A stretch of 64,000 nucleotides of DNA. Origin: HyVt-477 sp965224605. GTDB taxonomy: Bacteria > Pseudomonadota > Gammaproteobacteria > Thiotrichales > Thiotrichaceae. The number at the start of each line of letters is the position of its first letter. Positions within the stretch are counted from its first letter, which is position 1. Where the stretch lies: positions 1-64,000 of the forward strand of contig CBDCZP010000016.1 of the NCBI GenBank assembly GCA_965224605.1, written 5' to 3'. The notes below the pieces were generated by a model, which saw only the letters and a list, made by a program, of their open reading frames with translations, was not told where the DNA came from and did not search any database. The translations under genes and the position numbers were made by a program. This document shows positions 17,652-26,982 of this stretch, in pieces.

Positions 17652-18415
17652 AAACGTTTGTTGAGCTGTAAATAGAGTTGTTTTTGTCCATTCAGACCCA
17701 CTTTGGTATTGATGTAAAGGTCTTTTGCCACTCGAGTCTTGTATCCCGCGAGAAGCTGAAAGTTATCACTATTTTCTGCTGTGACTTCAACGGGAACATC
17801 ACCCACAATAGGAGCGGTAACCGTTCCAGAATAGACCGCATCAAAGGCTTGATAAGCCAGACTTGCACTGAAGGTACCAAACTGTGTTTGATATCCCAAC
17901 GTAGGCACCACCGTATTTACAACAATGTCCTCACTATTATTGTCCAGATCAATACGACTGTAAATGTACTGTAGCGATGTGATCAAATCGCCATAATGAC
18001 GTTCAAGTGTTGCCCCCACAGTATAGGCAGTGCCGTTGTTGCCAACCTCCATATCCGAAATAAGTGGACTCAGACGTGAAAACTCGATTCGGGTAGTATC
18101 GGTGACCTTGCCGATGGAGCCGAAAATATTCAAGTACGGGCGTATCTGTCGATCTAGGCGAAGACTAATAACTTCAACATCATTGAGAGTCCTCAGTTGC
18201 CCTTTAATAGCATTTAGCTGCTCAGCAGAAACCCCTGGCAGACTAGTATTGACTTGTGTGATGTCTAAATCCAGTTCATGTTGGTACCACTCCAGACTGA
18301 TGCCGTTTGGTTTAAATTCAGCTAATGGGTCTGCTTGCGCTAATTGACCCAGGAAGGAGGTAATAATAGATAACAAGAATGTGTTGATTAATCCTGACAC
18401 TGGATATACGTTCAT
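17648..18415 (-). CDS. Outer-membrane beta-barrel protein of unknown function
   Basis: 255 residues with a signal peptide ending near ALAQA (QLAQADPLAEFKPN). Alternating strands follow, including PYLNIFGSIGKVTDTTRIEF, YTVGATLERHYGDLITSLQY and a C-terminal KQLYLQLNKRF, ending in the terminal Phe of outer-membrane proteins. The family is not pinned down. The linked START protein suggests a lipid or hydrophobic substrate. Confidence 0.65.
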   Translation of the reverse strand: MNVYPVSGLINTFLLSIITSFLGQLAQADPLAEFKPNGISLEWYQHELDLDITQVNTSLPGVSAEQLNAIKGQLRTLNDVEVISLRLDRQIRPYLNIFGSIGKVTDTTRIEFSRLSPLISDMEVGNNGTAYTVGATLERHYGDLITSLQYIYSRIDLDNNSEDIVVNTVVPTLGYQTQFGTFSASLAYQAFDAVYSGTVTAPIVGDVPVEVTAENSDNFQLLAGYKTRVAKDLYINTKVGLNGQKQLYLQLNKRF

Positions 18416-18557
18416 CGGTGCTTCTCCCTGAAGGTATGAAAAATGATTGATATTAGTTGGTTATTGTGGATTACTGACTATTGCCATTTTATTCGAACAG
18501 AGAGTTTAACGGCTTAGGGTATAGTTTTAAAAGTCCTAAGACCCATCTGCATAAATT

Positions 18558-20900
18558 ATGCCCATACGCTATTGCTTGTATCCTTTGTTTTTTCTACTGT
18601 GCTTATTGCCCACCAGTATCCATGCAGATACGCCAACAGTGGTCTTGACAGAAAGAGCTAACAGTGTCGAGTTGAAGTTTCATGTCGAGATGCTGGAAGA
18701 CCCCACAGGAAAACTGGCTCTGGCAGATGTGGTGACTAGCAGCTATGATTTTGTCCCATTTCCTGATGATATCAAACCTTGGGAATCACTAGATATGGGG
18801 CTTACCCAATCCGCTTTCTGGTTTCGAATCCGAATCATCAATCATTCAAATAAGACAAACTGGTATCTGGGGCATTGGGGTGGGCTTTCTCGTCATGTTA
18901 ATACCTATTTACGCACGGGTGATCATAACGAACCGTTTGTGGAGCTGGAAAGGCTCAATAAAGCCAGATCTATCAAGTATGGTTTTTTATTACCACAAGG
19001 GATACCTCATACGCTTTATTTCAGAATACAAGACAAGCATGCCTTGTTACCACTTAGCCCTTATTTAGGTAACGATCGTCGTTTGTTGGACGGCGTCATG
19101 TCGGAGTATCCGATGTACAGCTTTGTGGTAGGAGGCTTACTGACACTGGCTTTATATAATCTGTTATATTTTTTCTATCTACGTGATAGGGACTTTTTGG
19201 CACTGTCCGTGTTTATTCTCGCTACCGTCATGGAAATGGGGAACCATTCAGGGCTACTGCATTATTACACCTTCCTGCGTGAACATTTACACTCAGTGGG
19301 TTCTTTATTTGCTTTTGTAGCGATAGCCAGTGCATTGAAATTATTTAATCTCTGGTTAAATATCCCACAAAATTTTCCAAAAATGGGATTAGGGCTGCGA
19401 TTTGCGTTCTGGCTAAGTTGTGGTTTGGCAATAGCAAGTCCGTGGATACCCTTCAGTACCGCTGTAGCGGGTATATGGTCAGTTTTTCTGATTTTACTGA
19501 GCAGTATTGTTGCTGTACGGTTTTATCGCAGAGGCTTGCGTCTACCTAATAGCGTAGTGATAGCAATCCTCATTTTCATCGCCAGTATTGTGCCTTCCCT
19601 GCTTAGGGCAATGGAGCTCATTGGGGATGAAACCTGGCTGTCTGATAATGCTCTTTTTGGGCTTCTGGTGTCATTGATTCTCCTTTCATTGACACAGGCA
19701 GAACAGGTCAGACAAAAGAGCGAACAAGCGGAACGTATCGCTGCATCCAGCACAGCAAAAGACGAGTTTCTCACCACCATGAGCCACGAACTGCGAACGC
19801 CTATGAGTGCAGTAGTGAATGCAGGTAGCTTACTGAAGTTAACCCCCTTGTCTGATACACAAAAAGATTACGTAGTTCGTCTGAATACCTCGTCACAGCA
19901 TATGCTGTCTCTCATTAACGATATCCTTGATTTAGCACGACTGGATAGCCATCTGTTGTCTATGGAAAGCACTCCGTTCCAACTGGATAGCACTCTGAAA
20001 CAAGTAGACCAGTTGTTAGTAGAACAAGCACGTAGCAAACCTCTGTACTTGACACTGGATAACCGTTTTCATCCTCTGAATAAACAACTATCTGGTGATC
20101 CTACCCGCCTGAAACAGGTATTACTAAACCTGCTGAACAACGCCATCAAATTCACCCCTCAGGGTGAGATAACGCTGACGGTAACACCACAAGAGGTTTC
20201 TGGTGAAAACGCCAAACTACTATTCGAAGTCCGAGACACGGGTATTGGCATGTCAGCGGAACAACAACAAACACTGTTCCAGCCCTTTTCACAGGCAGAT
20301 AGCAGTACTGCACGTAAATACGGTGGCTCAGGTCTTGGCCTGGCGATCAGCCACAAACTGGTCAAACGTATGGGAGGTGAGCTTGAAGTGGAAAGCAAAC
20401 AGGGACAAGGCAGCCGCTTCTTTTTCACTCTGATATTTTCATTACAGGATAGCCTTGCAGAGGATGAACGAGATGCCTTAGCTGAGAAAACAACATCGAC
20501 AATGCCTCTCTCTGATTATCGCATTCTATTAGTGGATGATGATGAAATGAACCGATTCTTCGGTAGCAAGATCTTCAAGGCAATAGGCGTACAGGTCGAA
20601 ACCGCAGAGAGTGGAGAGAATGCTTTAGAGTGTATCCAGACACAAACATTTGATCTGGTGTTTATGGATGTCAGTATGCCGGGGATGGATGGCTATGAAA
20701 CAACCCGTCAAATCCGGGCTGATAAACGGTTTTCCTCGTTGCCGGTGGTTGCCTTGACAGCACATGCCATTGCTGGGGAACGTGAACGTTGTCTGGATGC
20801 AGGCATGAATGATTACCTGACTAAGCCATTTGAGATGGAACAGTTGCAGATGATGGTTCAGCGATGGGTAGGTGAATCAGTAAGTGAGCATCAAGGATAA
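18558..20900 (+). CDS. Hybrid sensor histidine kinase (7TMR-DISM type)
   Basis: 780 residues. A signal peptide (1-24) is followed by a periplasmic 7TMR-DISM-like domain (about 30-165), seven membrane helices (about 190-385), then HisKA with MSHELRTPMS (phosphoacceptor His at 410). The HATPase has LLNLLNNAIKFTP, DTGIGMS and GGSGLGLAISHKLV. A receiver domain has ILLVDDDEMNRFF with the acceptor Asp at about 704 (FMDVSMPGMDGYE). It needs an Hpt protein to pass phosphate on, and one is encoded at 49566. No regulator adjoins it. Confidence 0.9.
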   Translation: MPIRYCLYPLFFLLCLLPTSIHADTPTVVLTERANSVELKFHVEMLEDPTGKLALADVVTSSYDFVPFPDDIKPWESLDMGLTQSAFWFRIRIINHSNKTNWYLGHWGGLSRHVNTYLRTGDHNEPFVELERLNKARSIKYGFLLPQGIPHTLYFRIQDKHALLPLSPYLGNDRRLLDGVMSEYPMYSFVVGGLLTLALYNLLYFFYLRDRDFLALSVFILATVMEMGNHSGLLHYYTFLREHLHSVGSLFAFVAIASALKLFNLWLNIPQNFPKMGLGLRFAFWLSCGLAIASPWIPFSTAVAGIWSVFLILLSSIVAVRFYRRGLRLPNSVVIAILIFIASIVPSLLRAMELIGDETWLSDNALFGLLVSLILLSLTQAEQVRQKSEQAERIAASSTAKDEFLTTMSHELRTPMSAVVNAGSLLKLTPLSDTQKDYVVRLNTSSQHMLSLINDILDLARLDSHLLSMESTPFQLDSTLKQVDQLLVEQARSKPLYLTLDNRFHPLNKQLSGDPTRLKQVLLNLLNNAIKFTPQGEITLTVTPQEVSGENAKLLFEVRDTGIGMSAEQQQTLFQPFSQADSSTARKYGGSGLGLAISHKLVKRMGGELEVESKQGQGSRFFFTLIFSLQDSLAEDERDALAEKTTSTMPLSDYRILLVDDDEMNRFFGSKIFKAIGVQVETAESGENALECIQTQTFDLVFMDVSMPGMDGYETTRQIRADKRFSSLPVVALTAHAIAGERERCLDAGMNDYLTKPFEMEQLQMMVQRWVGESVSEHQG

Positions 20901-20985
20901 GCCTGGGGATAAGTTAATAGTAACTTACTGATTAATATATATTTTCCAGTTTACTAATGATAGTCCCAACCACTTATGCAAAGAG

Positions 20986-21015
20986 TAATGTTAAGTAATG
21001 TTAAGTAATGTTAAG
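20986..21015. promoter_or_regulatory. Triple 10-bp operator upstream of the biosynthetic operon
   Basis: TAATGTTAAG occurs three times head to tail, ending about 62 bp before ATG 21078. Read on the other strand it is CTTAACATTA, the same unit as in the operators at 13757, 52448 and 56665. Confidence 0.6.
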
Positions 21016-21077
21016 TTTGCTGGTTATTAAAAAATGAACCACTATTATTACGGTTCATTATTCAAAGGACTGTAAAT

Positions 21078-21866
21078 ATGATTCATTTAAATACAATGCT
21101 TACTGAACTAAAACTACACTACGGTTTAGTTTCTTTGAAAGCAGGTACTGAATGGGAGGACATGAATTACTCGGAAATTGCACACTTGAATGCATTAAGT
21201 AACAAGCAGTTGCCTACCCTTGTTAAGATTGCAGGACCTGAAGCAAAAACGGATTTACGTCATATGCGCGAGATCGGCATTAACGGAATTTTAGGACCTA
21301 TGATCGAATCAGTATACTCTCTTGAAAAATTTGTTATTACGAGCAAACAGGTCTACGAAGGCAGCCAGATCAGGCCTATGTTAGCTATCAATGTGGAAAC
21401 AATCCAAGGTTATCAACAACTTGATCTGATGATGGATAGTCCGTTCTTTAATGAGATAGATTTAGTTGTTATTGGGAGATTGGACTTATCACTTTCTATG
21501 AAGATTGAGGATGTGGATCACCCTGAAGTAGTAAAAATAACACAAGACCTTGCCAGCCGAATAAGCCGTAGAGGTAAGCATGTTTCCATTGGTGGTTTTG
21601 TCAATCCCGGCACTGCAGTGGCACTTCAGAATATGGATGTTGATCGTTTGAGCACTATTCATACCATGTTTGACCTGAACAAAGTCAAGGATGCTACCAC
21701 TTCAATTCAGAAGGCGATTGAATTTGAAATTGCTTATTATGAATCATTGATCCCCATTAACCCTCACCGAAAAGCATTTTATCAATCACGTATTACTACC
21801 AGTCAAGCCAAATTAGATGTGGCTGCTGAGCTTTTTAAAGAAGATGAGCAGAGGGTTGCCGCCTGA
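21078..21866 (+). CDS. HpcH/HpaI-family aldolase-like enzyme
   Basis: 262 residues. Family features: GLVSLKAGTEWEDMNYSEIA, LVKIAGPEAKTDLRHMREIG, the metal-ligand region GILGPMIESVYSLEKF, NVETIQGYQQLDL and LVVIGRLDLSLSMKI, in place of the usual GxNDLSxSLG. Members make or break C-C bonds using metal-bound pyruvate or oxaloacetate enolates. It is the first gene of an 11-kb plus-strand operon, with the operator triplet just upstream. The substrate cannot be read from sequence. Confidence 0.75.
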   Translation: MIHLNTMLTELKLHYGLVSLKAGTEWEDMNYSEIAHLNALSNKQLPTLVKIAGPEAKTDLRHMREIGINGILGPMIESVYSLEKFVITSKQVYEGSQIRPMLAINVETIQGYQQLDLMMDSPFFNEIDLVVIGRLDLSLSMKIEDVDHPEVVKITQDLASRISRRGKHVSIGGFVNPGTAVALQNMDVDRLSTIHTMFDLNKVKDATTSIQKAIEFEIAYYESLIPINPHRKAFYQSRITTSQAKLDVAAELFKEDEQRVAA

Positions 21867-21880
21867 CTTTGGAGTGAAAA

Positions 21881-23251
21881 ATGTCTTTAGTCCCTTGGGA
21901 TAAACAGGTTGACGTTATCATTATTGGTAGCGGCTTTGCAGGTTTAGCTGCTGCGATAGAAGCAGCACAGGCAGGTTGCTCCGTGATGGTCATTGAAAAG
22001 CGTGATTTCCATGGTGGTAATTCATGGATTAGCGGTGGTGCACTAGCAGCCGTCGACAATAGTATGCAGCGTCGCCACGGCGTTATCGACTCCACCCGCC
22101 TGATGTTCGAAGATATGATGAAAGCAGGACGGGTCAATAATCCAAAACTGGTTCGTTTAGTGTGTATGCACTCCTTCGAAGTACTACAGTGGCTACGGCA
22201 GGATATCGGTGTAACATTCATGGATCGTTTGGAACAATTGGGCGGGCATTCCGTACCACGTTGTCAGAACGTCCCAGATATTCAAGGGAGTACCATTATA
22301 AATAAAATGCTAGCACGTGCAGTAGATCTCAATATCAACATCCGCTTGAATACTCACATGGAAGCATTTTACCAGACAGCTGATAAAACGATGATGGGTG
22401 TTGGTATTCGAACAAGCAAGAATTTTCAACGCATTAAAGCAAAAAAAGCAACAATCCTTGCAAGTGGTGGTTTTAGTGCTGAGGTATCAAACACAAACAC
22501 TTCGCGCACCAGCTTGAATGATTCTACTTCAGAAACCTTATATCTTGCAGAGCAGGCTGGTGCTTCTTTAATTGATATGGAATATTTGCAAATGCTCCCT
22601 TGTGCTTCTCCTGACGAACAAGGGAGGGGAGTGGCTCCCGTGTTTGCGAGTTACGTTATTTTTCCCTACGGGTTCATGATTGACTCAACCACAGGAAAGC
22701 GTTTTGTTAATGAATGGGCAGATCGTAAGACCCGTTCAGATGCCATGTTGGCATTGGATCAAGTACCGATTGGCATTACGGATCAACAAGGACTTGAAGC
22801 AGTCGGTGAGATGATTTATGACCATATGGATGTAAACGTGACACGGCGTTTTGAAACGCTGGCAGCACTAGCAGACTTTCATCAGCTCTCTTCTACAGCA
22901 TTACAGGAGACCTTGCAAACCTATAATCGTTATGTCGAACAACGCTTTGATGATGACTTTGGCAAGTCTATTCCCCTCAAGGCAAAACCCTTGCAAGCCC
23001 CCTTTTACAGTGTACGTTTATGGCCAAAAGCACATTCGACCATGGGTGGAGTACGGATTAACATCAATGCAGCGGTATTGGATAAAAAAGACAAACTGAT
23101 TCCACGCTTTTATGCCGCAGGCGAAGCAACCGGAGGCATTCATGGCGTTTCCCGCCTTGGTTGTTGTGCAATTACAGAATGTTTGGTATTTGGACGCATT
23201 GCAGGACAGCAGGCCGCAATACTAGAAGATCTAGAGGAAGTAGTAGCATGA
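21881..23251 (+). CDS. FAD-dependent oxidoreductase (fumarate reductase flavoprotein family)
   Basis: 456 residues. The Rossmann FAD site is VDVIIIGSGFAGLAAAIEAA, then VIEKRDFHGGNSWISGGALA. The C-terminal end is MGGVRININ...FYAAGEATGGIHGVSRLG, typical of soluble fumarate-reductase/ketosteroid-dehydrogenase-like flavoproteins. It probably adds or removes H2 across a C=C bond next to a carbonyl or carboxylate. GGAG lies before the start, 14 bases after the aldolase stop, and the stop overlaps the next start (ATGA). Confidence 0.85.
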   Translation: MSLVPWDKQVDVIIIGSGFAGLAAAIEAAQAGCSVMVIEKRDFHGGNSWISGGALAAVDNSMQRRHGVIDSTRLMFEDMMKAGRVNNPKLVRLVCMHSFEVLQWLRQDIGVTFMDRLEQLGGHSVPRCQNVPDIQGSTIINKMLARAVDLNINIRLNTHMEAFYQTADKTMMGVGIRTSKNFQRIKAKKATILASGGFSAEVSNTNTSRTSLNDSTSETLYLAEQAGASLIDMEYLQMLPCASPDEQGRGVAPVFASYVIFPYGFMIDSTTGKRFVNEWADRKTRSDAMLALDQVPIGITDQQGLEAVGEMIYDHMDVNVTRRFETLAALADFHQLSSTALQETLQTYNRYVEQRFDDDFGKSIPLKAKPLQAPFYSVRLWPKAHSTMGGVRININAAVLDKKDKLIPRFYAAGEATGGIHGVSRLGCCAITECLVFGRIAGQQAAILEDLEEVVA

Positions 23252-24306
23252 GCAAAGAGGCGATTAAACAAACACGTCTATTTACTGATGCCCACAGTGT
23301 ATTAGATGCAACCTTGCGGGATGCAGGCTATCTTAATGACTGGGCTTTCTCGCGTGAAGATATTTTCAATGTGGTCGGAAAAGTAGCAAAGGCAGGTGTA
23401 GAAGCTATTGAAGTAGGCTATATCAGCGACAAACCAGGTCGCCCACTGGCGGCTCGTTGCGATGCTGATCTATTGCATTCTTTGCGCGAACATATTAGCA
23501 GTGTCACCAACCTGGCTGCCATGATTAGCTTGAGTGAAACCAATCTGAATGACTTGTTTGCCAGCCGCCAGGAATTACTGGATCTAGTGCGCATTCCCTG
23601 CACTATTGAGCAAGTACCACAAGCCTTGCAGGTCGCCGAAGTGGCTGCACGTCATGATATTGCTACTAGCCTCAACCTGGTTAATATCTCTACCTTGTCA
23701 TCAGAGCAATTCATTAATACGGCTCTGCAGGCACAGCAGTCCGGTGTAGTCGATGTGCTCTATCTGGCAGATTCGCGTGGCGCATGCCGACCAGAAGATG
23801 TCAGCCAGATAGTCGGTATTGTGCGTGAGCACTGGGAAGGTCTGTTTGGTTTTCATGCACATGACAACACTGGTTTTGCCAGTGTCAACCCGTTGATGGC
23901 ATTGGAAGCGGGTTGTCAGTTAGTTGATGGTACCGTCAATGGATTGGGATTAGGCAGTGGCAATACTAAATTACAATACGCTATGAGTCTGGTTCAGCAA
24001 TATGAGCCACACAAGCCTTACAAATTTGAGCCACTGGATACGCTCAGTCGTTTCGATGTGTCAATGCCAGCAGAAAAGAGTTACCTGTACTACCTGGTCG
24101 GCGCAAAAAATATTGCTCAGTTATGGGTAGAACCGTTAATGGAACGTTACGGTGATAAAGCGGCACGCTATTTGCAATCCATTCCGCGCAAACCTTATAC
24201 ACATATTGACCAAGTCAACAGGGAAATTGAAGGATTATATTTCCCGCTTAGTGATAGAGACAAGGTTTCAGCCTCGTCAAGTAGGACAAAAGTCCTGCTT
24301 CCTTAA
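23248..24306 (+). CDS. HMGL-like (DRE-TIM) aldolase/condensing enzyme
   Basis: The start at 23248 overlaps the flavoprotein stop; a longer frame exists but lies inside that gene. 352 residues beginning MSKEAIKQTRLFTDAHSVLD. The DRE-TIM metal motif is VLDATLRDAGYLND and the HxH motif is FHAHDNTGFASVNP, followed by VDGTVNGLGLGSGN. The family includes 4-hydroxy-2-oxovalerate aldolase, isopropylmalate synthase and HMG-CoA lyase. The short length fits an aldolase/lyase more than a full alpha-isopropylmalate synthase. Confidence 0.8.
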   Translation: MSKEAIKQTRLFTDAHSVLDATLRDAGYLNDWAFSREDIFNVVGKVAKAGVEAIEVGYISDKPGRPLAARCDADLLHSLREHISSVTNLAAMISLSETNLNDLFASRQELLDLVRIPCTIEQVPQALQVAEVAARHDIATSLNLVNISTLSSEQFINTALQAQQSGVVDVLYLADSRGACRPEDVSQIVGIVREHWEGLFGFHAHDNTGFASVNPLMALEAGCQLVDGTVNGLGLGSGNTKLQYAMSLVQQYEPHKPYKFEPLDTLSRFDVSMPAEKSYLYYLVGAKNIAQLWVEPLMERYGDKAARYLQSIPRKPYTHIDQVNREIEGLYFPLSDRDKVSASSSRTKVLLP

Positions 24307-24324
24307 ATTGAAGGTAAATGTAAT

Positions 24325-24972
24325 ATGAGCAATGCACTGGAACTCTCTGACCTCTCGCAAACCAACTTGCATGAACTGGATGTTGTTAAGCGATACACCC
24401 AGTTTGCGCCTGTTTATAATCAATCCGTTGATGACTGGGGGTACCAATGTTACCGCACCTCTGCAAATGCCCTACGGCATTATGTATCTAACGATCAAGC
24501 CATTTTAGATGCAGGTTGTGGTACTGGGTTAGTGGGGCAAGCGTTAGCGGCACAGGGCTTTAGCGATATTACAGGCATTGATATCTCACCAGAAATGCTT
24601 GAACAAGCGGAAGCTAGTGGTGATTATCATCAAGTACAGTTGCAGGATTTAAGCCAGACCCCCTATCCGTTTGCAAACAATAGTTTTACCGCTATCACCT
24701 GTGTTGGTGTGTTTTCCCTGATCGCTGACCCTACTCTCGTATTGCAGGAATTCTGTCGTCTAGTACGTCCACAAGGTTATCTCGTGTTTACTCAGCAAGA
24801 AGTGCTATTTGAGCAATATGGTTACGCTGATATTTTAGCCGGTTTTGAGCAACGTGGCGAATTACGCTGTGAGAGTATCAGCGAACCTGTGGTTTACTTG
24901 CCTAATCGTGAAGGTTACGACGAACGCAAAGTCATTTATTGCATTTATCAAGTCATGGGCATCAAGGATTAA
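24325..24972 (+). CDS. Class I SAM-dependent methyltransferase
   Basis: 215 residues; motif I is AILDAGCGTGLVGQALAAQG, followed by ITGIDISPEMLEQA and FTAITCVGVFSLIADP. It is a Methyltransf_11-type fold for small molecules. AAGG lies upstream, and the gap to the next gene is 3 bases. It likely methylates an O, N or C atom of the pathway product. Confidence 0.8.
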   Translation: MSNALELSDLSQTNLHELDVVKRYTQFAPVYNQSVDDWGYQCYRTSANALRHYVSNDQAILDAGCGTGLVGQALAAQGFSDITGIDISPEMLEQAEASGDYHQVQLQDLSQTPYPFANNSFTAITCVGVFSLIADPTLVLQEFCRLVRPQGYLVFTQQEVLFEQYGYADILAGFEQRGELRCESISEPVVYLPNREGYDERKVIYCIYQVMGIKD

Positions 24973-24975
24973 ACG

Positions 24976-25935
24976 ATGAAAAAGTGCCTCATTCTCAACA
25001 ATCGTGAACCTATTCCCGAAGATCATTTAGAGGATTTAAGTGACCAACTGGAAGTCGTCTGGTACCAAAAGACCGATGATTATTTTTCATTAGCAGAAGC
25101 TTTTGAGGCACATGCTGATAGCCATATCATTATTACTACGTATATGGACTTAACGGCGGCGACTCTACAACAGATGCCACAACTAGAAGCTATTATTGCA
25201 ACCACTATTTCTACCCACTTTATTGATTCAAATTATTGTCGCGAACAAGGCATCCATATCTTCAATACAGAAAACTATACAGGCTCATCGGTGGCAGAAC
25301 ATGCCGTTGCCTTGATGATGTCTGGAATGCGTAAAATTCCTGCTATTGATCAGGAAGTTCGGCATGGGAATACCCATTGTTTTGATTTCCCCGGTACAGA
25401 ACTAGCTGGAAAAACCGCAGGCATTATCGGTTTTGGCAATATTGGCGGCTACATTGCACAACTGCTGAGCGGTTTCAATATGCAGTTGCAGTATTACAAC
25501 CGTTCACCACGTAACAGCCAAATTGCTAAAGGTATTGGTTTGGATACGCTACTGGAAACATCCGATGTGGTATTTCTTGCTACCCCTCTGAATAATGATT
25601 CACACCACATTATTAATACCAATGTGCTTAAGTGTATGAAGTCGACAGCCTTGCTGGTAAATATTTCTCCTGATGATGTTATGGATATGGCGGCTGTACG
25701 CGATGCATTACATAAGGGAGAAATTGCTGGTGTGGCGCTGGATTTGCTAGTAGTCGATTTTTTTCTGGAGACACCCAATACCGTACTGACTTCACGCCGC
25801 GCATGGTATACCAATGAATGTTTTACCCGCCGTATAGAACAGTGGAAAGGAACCTTACATCGCTACCTGTCAGGCCAACAACAAACCAACCTCAATGATC
25901 TCGACTTTGTTCGCATCAAGGATTATGCAAAGTAA
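24976..25935 (+). CDS. D-2-hydroxyacid dehydrogenase-like protein with altered catalytic residues
   Basis: 319 residues. The NAD-binding Rossmann motif is LAGKTAGIIGFGNIGGYIAQ. Family positions normally read xNxSRG, an acidic GAALDVxxxEP and TPHxA. Here they read LVNISPDD, GVALDLLVVDFF and LTSRRAWYT, so the usual Arg and the catalytic His are missing. It may do different chemistry or act as a binding protein. It lies in the middle of the operon between a methyltransferase and the TauD-type oxygenase. Confidence 0.75.
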   Translation: MKKCLILNNREPIPEDHLEDLSDQLEVVWYQKTDDYFSLAEAFEAHADSHIIITTYMDLTAATLQQMPQLEAIIATTISTHFIDSNYCREQGIHIFNTENYTGSSVAEHAVALMMSGMRKIPAIDQEVRHGNTHCFDFPGTELAGKTAGIIGFGNIGGYIAQLLSGFNMQLQYYNRSPRNSQIAKGIGLDTLLETSDVVFLATPLNNDSHHIINTNVLKCMKSTALLVNISPDDVMDMAAVRDALHKGEIAGVALDLLVVDFFLETPNTVLTSRRAWYTNECFTRRIEQWKGTLHRYLSGQQQTNLNDLDFVRIKDYAK

Positions 25936-25954
25936 AAATGAATGGAGTAACAAC

Positions 25955-26968
25955 ATGAAGAATCATGATAAACAAAGAAATATTTACCCTTTTGGCAATA
26001 GCGATCAACACGCTACTAACAATCTACAAGACTATTGGTTAGATTGCAGTACTTTTGATAATCCTCATACTCTGGAAAATACCATCAGAGACCAGTGGAA
26101 AGATAAGGGATTAGTGGTATTGGGTAATACGGGGATGAAGCATCTGAGTGAATTGGAACACTGGGGCAGTATTGTTTTCAAGGACTTTACCAGTTATGAA
26201 GGAGGCTCTGCCCCGCGTAGCAAGTGGAGTGACAAGGTGTTTGGTATTGATGATACGCCTTCACATATTGACATGTGTTACCACAATGAAGCCTGTTACC
26301 TACCGACGTTCCCACGCTGCTTTTTGCTAGGTTCGCTGTCTTGTCCTGTAGAGGGTGGAGCAACTATGGTATCAGATAATGTAGCGACAACGAATGCACT
26401 GCTGGCCACCTCATTGGGACAGGCATTGCAAGCGAAAGGCATCCGTTATATCCGCAATATGACCGATAAGCATACGGAAGAAACAGTGGCTTATAAGCAC
26501 TGGCAAGATACCTTTTATACCGATTCCCGTGAGGAAGTTGAAGACTACATCAAAGCTCAGGAATGGGATTACACCTGGCTACCTAATGGCACATTGCGTA
26601 CCAGTTATGTGGTGGATGCCTTTGAATACCATGAACAGCTTGATAGAAATCTGTATTTTGCAGGACTCGTCAGTCATGCAGCATTTTTTGATCAATGGCC
26701 TCCATTCAATACGCTTCCAGATGAGGAACGACCGTTTACCATGACATTGGGGGATGGCACACTCCTTAGTGATGAGGATATTACACAGTTATATAGTGCT
26801 TATAATCAAGTATCGTTGCCTGTGTCCTGGCAACACGCTGATCTCGCCATCCTTGATAATTTGCGGTGGAGCCATGCCCGTCCAGCGTTCAACCTAAAAG
26901 AAGGTGAATCACGAGTCATGGGTGTCACCATGGGCATGATGCAAGATCGTGTGGGTAATCATTTCTAA
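25955..26968 (+). CDS. TauD/SyrP-like Fe(II)/2-oxoglutarate oxygenase
   Basis: The start at 25955 (MKNHDKQRNIYPFGNSDQHA) has GGAG at the right distance; an upstream ATG overlaps the previous gene. The facial-triad candidates are the H and E of YHNEACYLP and the distal His in WSHARPAFNL (after LAILDNL), with the downstream Arg for 2-oxoglutarate. The HNE form is typical of SyrP-like hydroxylases in peptide natural-product clusters. About 337 residues. It likely hydroxylates an intermediate. Confidence 0.8.
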   Translation: MKNHDKQRNIYPFGNSDQHATNNLQDYWLDCSTFDNPHTLENTIRDQWKDKGLVVLGNTGMKHLSELEHWGSIVFKDFTSYEGGSAPRSKWSDKVFGIDDTPSHIDMCYHNEACYLPTFPRCFLLGSLSCPVEGGATMVSDNVATTNALLATSLGQALQAKGIRYIRNMTDKHTEETVAYKHWQDTFYTDSREEVEDYIKAQEWDYTWLPNGTLRTSYVVDAFEYHEQLDRNLYFAGLVSHAAFFDQWPPFNTLPDEERPFTMTLGDGTLLSDEDITQLYSAYNQVSLPVSWQHADLAILDNLRWSHARPAFNLKEGESRVMGVTMGMMQDRVGNHF

Positions 26969-26982
26969 AGAGGAAACAGTGT

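Noticed and set aside
20986..21015. CRISPR array or iteron origin from tandem 10-mers
   Set aside because: Only three units without spacers, one helical turn apart, upstream of an operon; an operator explains it better.
23161..23247. Longer start for the DRE-TIM aldolase
   Set aside because: It lies inside the flavoprotein gene; the ATGA overlap at 23248 is the natural start.
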